A DNA stretch of 64,000 nucleotides from JBNFVY01 sp049943335 (GTDB lineage Bacteria; Pseudomonadota; Alphaproteobacteria; Rhodobacterales; Rhodobacteraceae), in the NCBI RefSeq assembly GCF_049943335.1, contig NZ_JBNFVY010000004.1, positions 62,001-126,000 of the forward strand, given 5' to 3'. Each line of letters starts with the position of its first letter. Within the stretch, counting starts at the first letter, position 1. The position numbers and the translations under genes are program-made. Below are positions 60,600 through 64,000 of the stretch, in pieces. The notes under the pieces are model-generated. The model was not told the origin of the DNA. It was given only the letters and a program-made list of their open reading frames with translations, and searched no databases.

Positions 60600-62816
60600 A
60601 TGCATCTGCCAATCCCCATCACGCGGGAAATCGTGCTGGTCGGCGGCGGCCACAGCCATGCGCTGGTCCTGCGCATGTGGGGGATGGAGCGCTTGGCCGG
60701 TGCGCGCGTCACGGTCATCTCGCCGGGGGCGAGCGCGGCTTATTCAGGCATGTTGCCTGGCTTTGTCGCCGGTCACTACCCGCGCGCGGCGCTGGATCTG
60801 GATCTCTATCGGCTGGCCCGGTTCGCGGGCGCGCGAATCATTCAGGACCGCGCCACCGGGATCGACCCTGTGGCGCGCGTGGTCACGTTGGAATCTGGGC
60901 GGCAGGTCGAATTTGACGTGCTGTCAGTCGATATCGGCATCACATCGGCCATGCCCGATCTGCCGGGATTTTCCGACTTTGCCACCCCCGCAAAACCGCT
61001 GGAATTCTTTGCCGACCGGTGGCGCGCCTTTCGCAAGGCAGCCGATGGGGCGCCACGCGCGGTCAGCGTCATCGGCGGGGGCGTGGCGGGGGTCGAACTG
61101 GCCATGGCCATGGCGCACGCGCTGCAGGCGAACGGCGCGAAAAACGCCCATGTGCGCATCATCGAGCACGCCACCGCCCTGTCGCGCCTGCCCGCACGCA
61201 GCCGCGCCGCGCTGCTTGCGGCGTGCCGAAAACAGGGCGTCGAGGTTTTTGAACAGGCCCAGATCACCCATATCGAACGGCGCGCCGTGCACCTTTGGGA
61301 CGGGCGCACCCTGCCGTCGGATTTCACGGTCGGCGCGGCCGGAACGCGGCCCTATGACTGGCTGACGCGCACCGGACTGCCGCTGACGGACGGGTTCATC
61401 GATGTCGGCCCCACCCTGCAAAGCACCGCCCACGAGGCTATTTTCGCGGTCGGCGATTGTGCCCACATGACCCATGCGCCGCGCCCCAAGGCCGGGGTTT
61501 TTGCGGTGCGTCAGGCCTCGGTGCTGTTCGACAATCTGCGCGCCGCTGCGACCGGCGGCGCGATGCGCCAGTACCAGCCGCAGAAAGACTACCTCAAACT
61601 GATTTCTCTGGGCGGCAAACGGGCCATGGTGGATCGCTCAGGGCTGCGCGCCCAGGGCGCATGGCTGTGGCGCTGGAAAGACCGGATCGACCGCAAGTTC
61701 ATGACCCGCCTGACCGACCTGCCCGCGATGCCGGTCCCTGCCCTGCCCGCGACCCGGGCGGCAGGTGTCGATGCGGTTCTTGGCGATCGCAAGCCCACCT
61801 GCGGGGGATGCGGATCCAAGGTTGGCGCGCAGGTGCTGGCCGACGCGCTGGCGCAGTTGGATGATCCGGCGCGGGCGGACCGGGTGCGCGCCAGCACCGA
61901 CGATGCGGGCCTGCTTGGGCATGGCGATACGGTGCAAGTGCTCAGCGTCGATCAACTGCGCCCCTTTGTGGACGACCCGCGCCTGATGGCCGAAATCGCC
62001 GCCGTGCATGCGCTTGGCGATGTCTGGGCCATGGGCGCCGCCCCCGAGGCGGTGCTGGCGGCGATCACCCTGCCCCCGCTGTCGGCCGATTTACAGCGCG
62101 CCTGGCTGGCCGAAATCATGGCCGGTATCGCCGTCGTGGCCGCAGAAGCGGGGGCGGATGTGCTGGGCGGACACACCGCAACGGGGCCCGAACTGTCGAT
62201 TGGCCTGACCGTGACGGGCCTGACCAAAGCCCCCATCGGGCTGGACGGGGCGCGCGTGGGGGATGCGCTGGTGCTGACCAAGCCGCTGGGCACCGGCGTG
62301 GTGATGGCCGCCGACATGGCGCTGCGCGGGCGTGGCAGCTGGACCAGCGCCGCGTTGCAATCGATGCGCCAGCCCAGCGCCATCGCCAGCGCCGCACTGG
62401 CCAAGGTGGCCCATGCGATGACGGATGTGACGGGGTTTGGCCTGCTCGGTCACCTGTCGAACATCTGCACTGCATCGGGTGTCGGCGCGCGGATTGACCG
62501 CACCGCGGTGCCCACCCTGCCCGGCGCGCTGGACCTGGCGGGGGCGGGCATCGCATCGACCCTTGCCCCGGCGAACCGCGCGCAGGCGGCGCTGATCGCG
62601 CCGCTCGGCGACAGCGCCATCGACGCGTTGCTGATTGACCCCCAGACAGCAGGCGGCTTGCTGGCGGCGCTACCACGTGCAGAGCTTGCGCAGGTTTTGC
62701 ATGACTTGCACGCGGCGGGCATTCGCGCCGTCGAAATCGGTGAGATCACCGAAAATCCCGGAAATCCCCAGAACCCCGGAAACCCCGAAAACCCCGGCCA
62801 GATCGCCCTGCGCTAG
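60600..62816 (+). CDS. selD: NDH-like oxidoreductase fused to selenide, water dikinase
   Basis: 738 residues. Residues 1-370 are a pyridine-nucleotide-disulfide oxidoreductase domain (LVGGGHSHALVLRMWGM at the start; SVIGGGVAGVELAMAMAHAL near 155; FAVGDCAHM near 285). Residues 395-720 are SelD: the active site TCGGCGSKVG has Cys404 and Lys407 at the places of Cys17 and Lys20 of E. coli SelD; DVLGGHTATGPELSIGLTVTG and DVTGFGLLGHL follow. SelD makes selenophosphate from selenide and ATP. The oxidoreductase half may supply reduced selenium (inference). The tail is five NPx triplets, ending over the mnmH stop. Confidence 0.95.
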   Translation: MHLPIPITREIVLVGGGHSHALVLRMWGMERLAGARVTVISPGASAAYSGMLPGFVAGHYPRAALDLDLYRLARFAGARIIQDRATGIDPVARVVTLESGRQVEFDVLSVDIGITSAMPDLPGFSDFATPAKPLEFFADRWRAFRKAADGAPRAVSVIGGGVAGVELAMAMAHALQANGAKNAHVRIIEHATALSRLPARSRAALLAACRKQGVEVFEQAQITHIERRAVHLWDGRTLPSDFTVGAAGTRPYDWLTRTGLPLTDGFIDVGPTLQSTAHEAIFAVGDCAHMTHAPRPKAGVFAVRQASVLFDNLRAAATGGAMRQYQPQKDYLKLISLGGKRAMVDRSGLRAQGAWLWRWKDRIDRKFMTRLTDLPAMPVPALPATRAAGVDAVLGDRKPTCGGCGSKVGAQVLADALAQLDDPARADRVRASTDDAGLLGHGDTVQVLSVDQLRPFVDDPRLMAEIAAVHALGDVWAMGAAPEAVLAAITLPPLSADLQRAWLAEIMAGIAVVAAEAGADVLGGHTATGPELSIGLTVTGLTKAPIGLDGARVGDALVLTKPLGTGVVMAADMALRGRGSWTSAALQSMRQPSAIASAALAKVAHAMTDVTGFGLLGHLSNICTASGVGARIDRTAVPTLPGALDLAGAGIASTLAPANRAQAALIAPLGDSAIDALLIDPQTAGGLLAALPRAELAQVLHDLHAAGIRAVEIGEITENPGNPQNPGNPENPGQIALR
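62754..62798 (+). repeat. Five in-frame 9-bp units at the selD 3' end
   Basis: Encodes NPG-NPQ-NPG-NPE-NPG. The AAT/AAC-CCC-GGA units vary at third positions, so the array is not brand new. It lies just before the convergent overlap with mnmH. Confidence 0.88.
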
Positions 62817-63862
62817 GCGGTGAACGGCTGGGCCAGATCGCGCGCGGCGCGCTCCAACGTGTCCGGGTCCAGATCTTCCAGGTGCAGAGTGCGTGTAATG
62901 CGCGCGCCGTAACGCGCGCGCGACTTGGCATAGCGCGGATCGTAATGGGCCGTCATCAGGGCCGCGGCCAACGCCTCATATTCGCCGGACGCGGCCATTG
63001 CCAGCCAACTGTCCACCTGCGCGCGGCCCACCAGCGGGACCATGGACGCCAACGTGTCAGTCAGCCCGTCGGCATCGCGGCGAATGTCATCATAGACCCG
63101 CACGAGGTAGCGGGCGCGCGCGGCAAGCGGGGCCGACACCTCGGTCCGGTCGGCGGCGCACATGGCCTTCCAGACCGACGGCGGGATCGTCAGCGCGCCG
63201 ATGCGACTGGATTCGCCTTCGACCAGCACCGCGCGCGCGGGATCGAGCGCGCCAAAGGCCGCGGCCAAGCGCCCTTCGAATGCCTTTTGCGACGGCTGCC
63301 CCCCGGCGCGACGACCAAACAGCGAACCACGGTGCCCCGCCAGCGCTTCCAGATCGACCACCTGCCCCCCGTGCGCCGCAACGCGCTGCAGCAGCGCGGT
63401 CTTGGCGGTGCCGGTGTTGCCGTCCAGAAGGACCAGCCGGTGCGGCAACGCGGTGTCATGCATGGCCGCCACGACCAGGCGGCGATAGGTCTGGTAACCG
63501 CCGTCGAGCACGTCGGCCCGCCAGCCGATCTGCTGCAGGATCGAGGCAAAGGAATTGCTGCGTTGCCCGCCGCGCCAGCAATAGATCAGCGGTCGCCAAC
63601 CGCCCGGTTTGTCCGCCAGTGGCCCGGAGATATGGGCGGCGGCGTTGCGCGCAACCAGCGCCGCGCCGATCTTGCGGGCATCAAACGGGCTGACCTGTTT
63701 GTAAATCGTGCCGACGTGCGCGCGCTGTTCGTTCGACAGCACCGGCAGCGAAATCGCGCCGGGGATATGGTCGTGGGCATATTCGGCGGGCGAGCGTACA
63801 TCGATCACGGTATCGAATCCGTGACCATAGACCTGTTCCAACGTGTCAAAGACCTGCGCCAT
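62813..63862 (-). CDS. mnmH: tRNA 2-selenouridine synthase
   Basis: 349 residues. A rhodanese domain comes first (VIDVRSPAEYAHDHIPGAISLPV, catalytic C95 in YCWRGGQRSNSF), then a P-loop GNTGTAKT (148-155). MnmH replaces sulfur by selenium at U34 of tRNA-Lys, -Glu and -Gln, using selenophosphate from SelD. It faces selD with a 4-bp overlap of stops. ATG 63862 abuts the rhodanese domain; the in-frame codon at 63910 adds Arg/Ala-rich residues. Also known as selU or ybbB. Confidence 0.95.
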   Translation of the reverse strand: MAQVFDTLEQVYGHGFDTVIDVRSPAEYAHDHIPGAISLPVLSNEQRAHVGTIYKQVSPFDARKIGAALVARNAAAHISGPLADKPGGWRPLIYCWRGGQRSNSFASILQQIGWRADVLDGGYQTYRRLVVAAMHDTALPHRLVLLDGNTGTAKTALLQRVAAHGGQVVDLEALAGHRGSLFGRRAGGQPSQKAFEGRLAAAFGALDPARAVLVEGESSRIGALTIPPSVWKAMCAADRTEVSAPLAARARYLVRVYDDIRRDADGLTDTLASMVPLVGRAQVDSWLAMAASGEYEALAAALMTAHYDPRYAKSRARYGARITRTLHLEDLDPDTLERAARDLAQPFTA

Positions 63863-64000
63863 ACCGCCTCTTATCGTCCTTCGCGCAGCGAGGCGAGGGC
63901 CAGCCGCCAATATACGACGGGGCTGCGGGGATCACGACCGGGCGCGTCGCGGGTTGCAGGTGATCAGACATGAGAGGCCGCGCGCCCTGCAGTGCGGCGA

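Noticed and set aside
63863..64000. tRNA-Sec (selC) or another gene at the right end
   Set aside because: No long acceptor stem or UCA anticodon loop was found. A minus-strand frame ending VVYWRLALASLREGR lacks a start inside the window and is blocked by an upstream TGA.

Overview
The window is a GC-rich chromosomal segment from an alphaproteobacterium, almost certainly a member of the Rhodobacteraceae (Roseobacter-type). The evidence is the two-piece, circularly permuted tmRNA gene, the strings fabH-ihfA-merR-tRNA-Pro, argS-SPOR-nagZ-scpA-scpB and fumC-DUF4169-RHH, a long-form dCTP deaminase, an alphaproteobacterial SspB, a Fur/Mur-type regulator, a Hint-domain protein and an AcuI-type acrylyl-CoA reductase. 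I see no insertion sequence, prophage or CRISPR array. Coding is dense on both strands.

Layout. 1-3.1 kb: end of fabH, ihfA, a MerR regulator with a long acidic tail, tRNA-Pro(GGG) and dcd. 3-13.6 kb, mostly minus strand: a membrane diguanylate cyclase, a 71-aa unknown, scpB-scpA-nagZ-SPOR-argS, a cation/proton antiporter with a TrkA-N domain, and dgt. 13.6-18.7 kb: an ErpA-type Fe-S carrier, a Hint protein, a BaiN-type flavoprotein, xth and der. der, bamB and yfgM form the conserved yfgM-bamB-der string. 21-26 kb: an RND efflux adaptor and pump. 26-33 kb: acuI, an orphan PotD-like binding protein, a globin-coupled diguanylate cyclase, the ssrA tmRNA gene, an NTF2-like protein, chrA and sspB. 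33-42 kb: fumC, two small genes, a squalene/phytoene synthase-like protein, cimA, cysS, an aminotransferase and mazG. 42-50.7 kb: an orphan Fe(III)-binding protein behind two tandem-repeat arrays, a nucleoside hydrolase, selO, a DMT exporter, a NhaP-type antiporter, a ZntB-like transporter and an ankyrin/Kelch-like protein. 50.8-64 kb: fur/mur, a DMT transporter, eno, a short lower-GC foreign patch, a cupin, anmK, tyrS, a SqrR/BigR-type ArsR regulator, glycerate kinase, a PNPOx-like protein, a fused NDH-SelD and mnmH.

How parts fit together. The tmRNA (tag ANDNKAPMALAA) and SspB, the adaptor that hands such tags to ClpXP, are 2.5 kb apart. SelD supplies selenophosphate for the facing gene mnmH (tRNA 2-selenouridine). 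Two diguanylate cyclases differ in input (membrane versus heme globin) and in product inhibition (I-site present versus absent). Two periplasmic binding proteins have no transporter partners here.

The most unusual signals are: (i) an orphan ArsR regulator with the cysteine spacing of the persulfide sensor SqrR and an AT-rich inverted repeat over its promoter; (ii) a helically phased 11-bp tandem array before the iron-binding protein; (iii) a right-half-wide pattern of short tandem duplications, both between genes and in frame inside genes; (iv) paired GTGATCAC palindromes exactly 22 bp apart before fumC; (v) a small lower-GC membrane-protein patch after eno. I did not find a convincing new multi-gene system; these are the leads I would follow.
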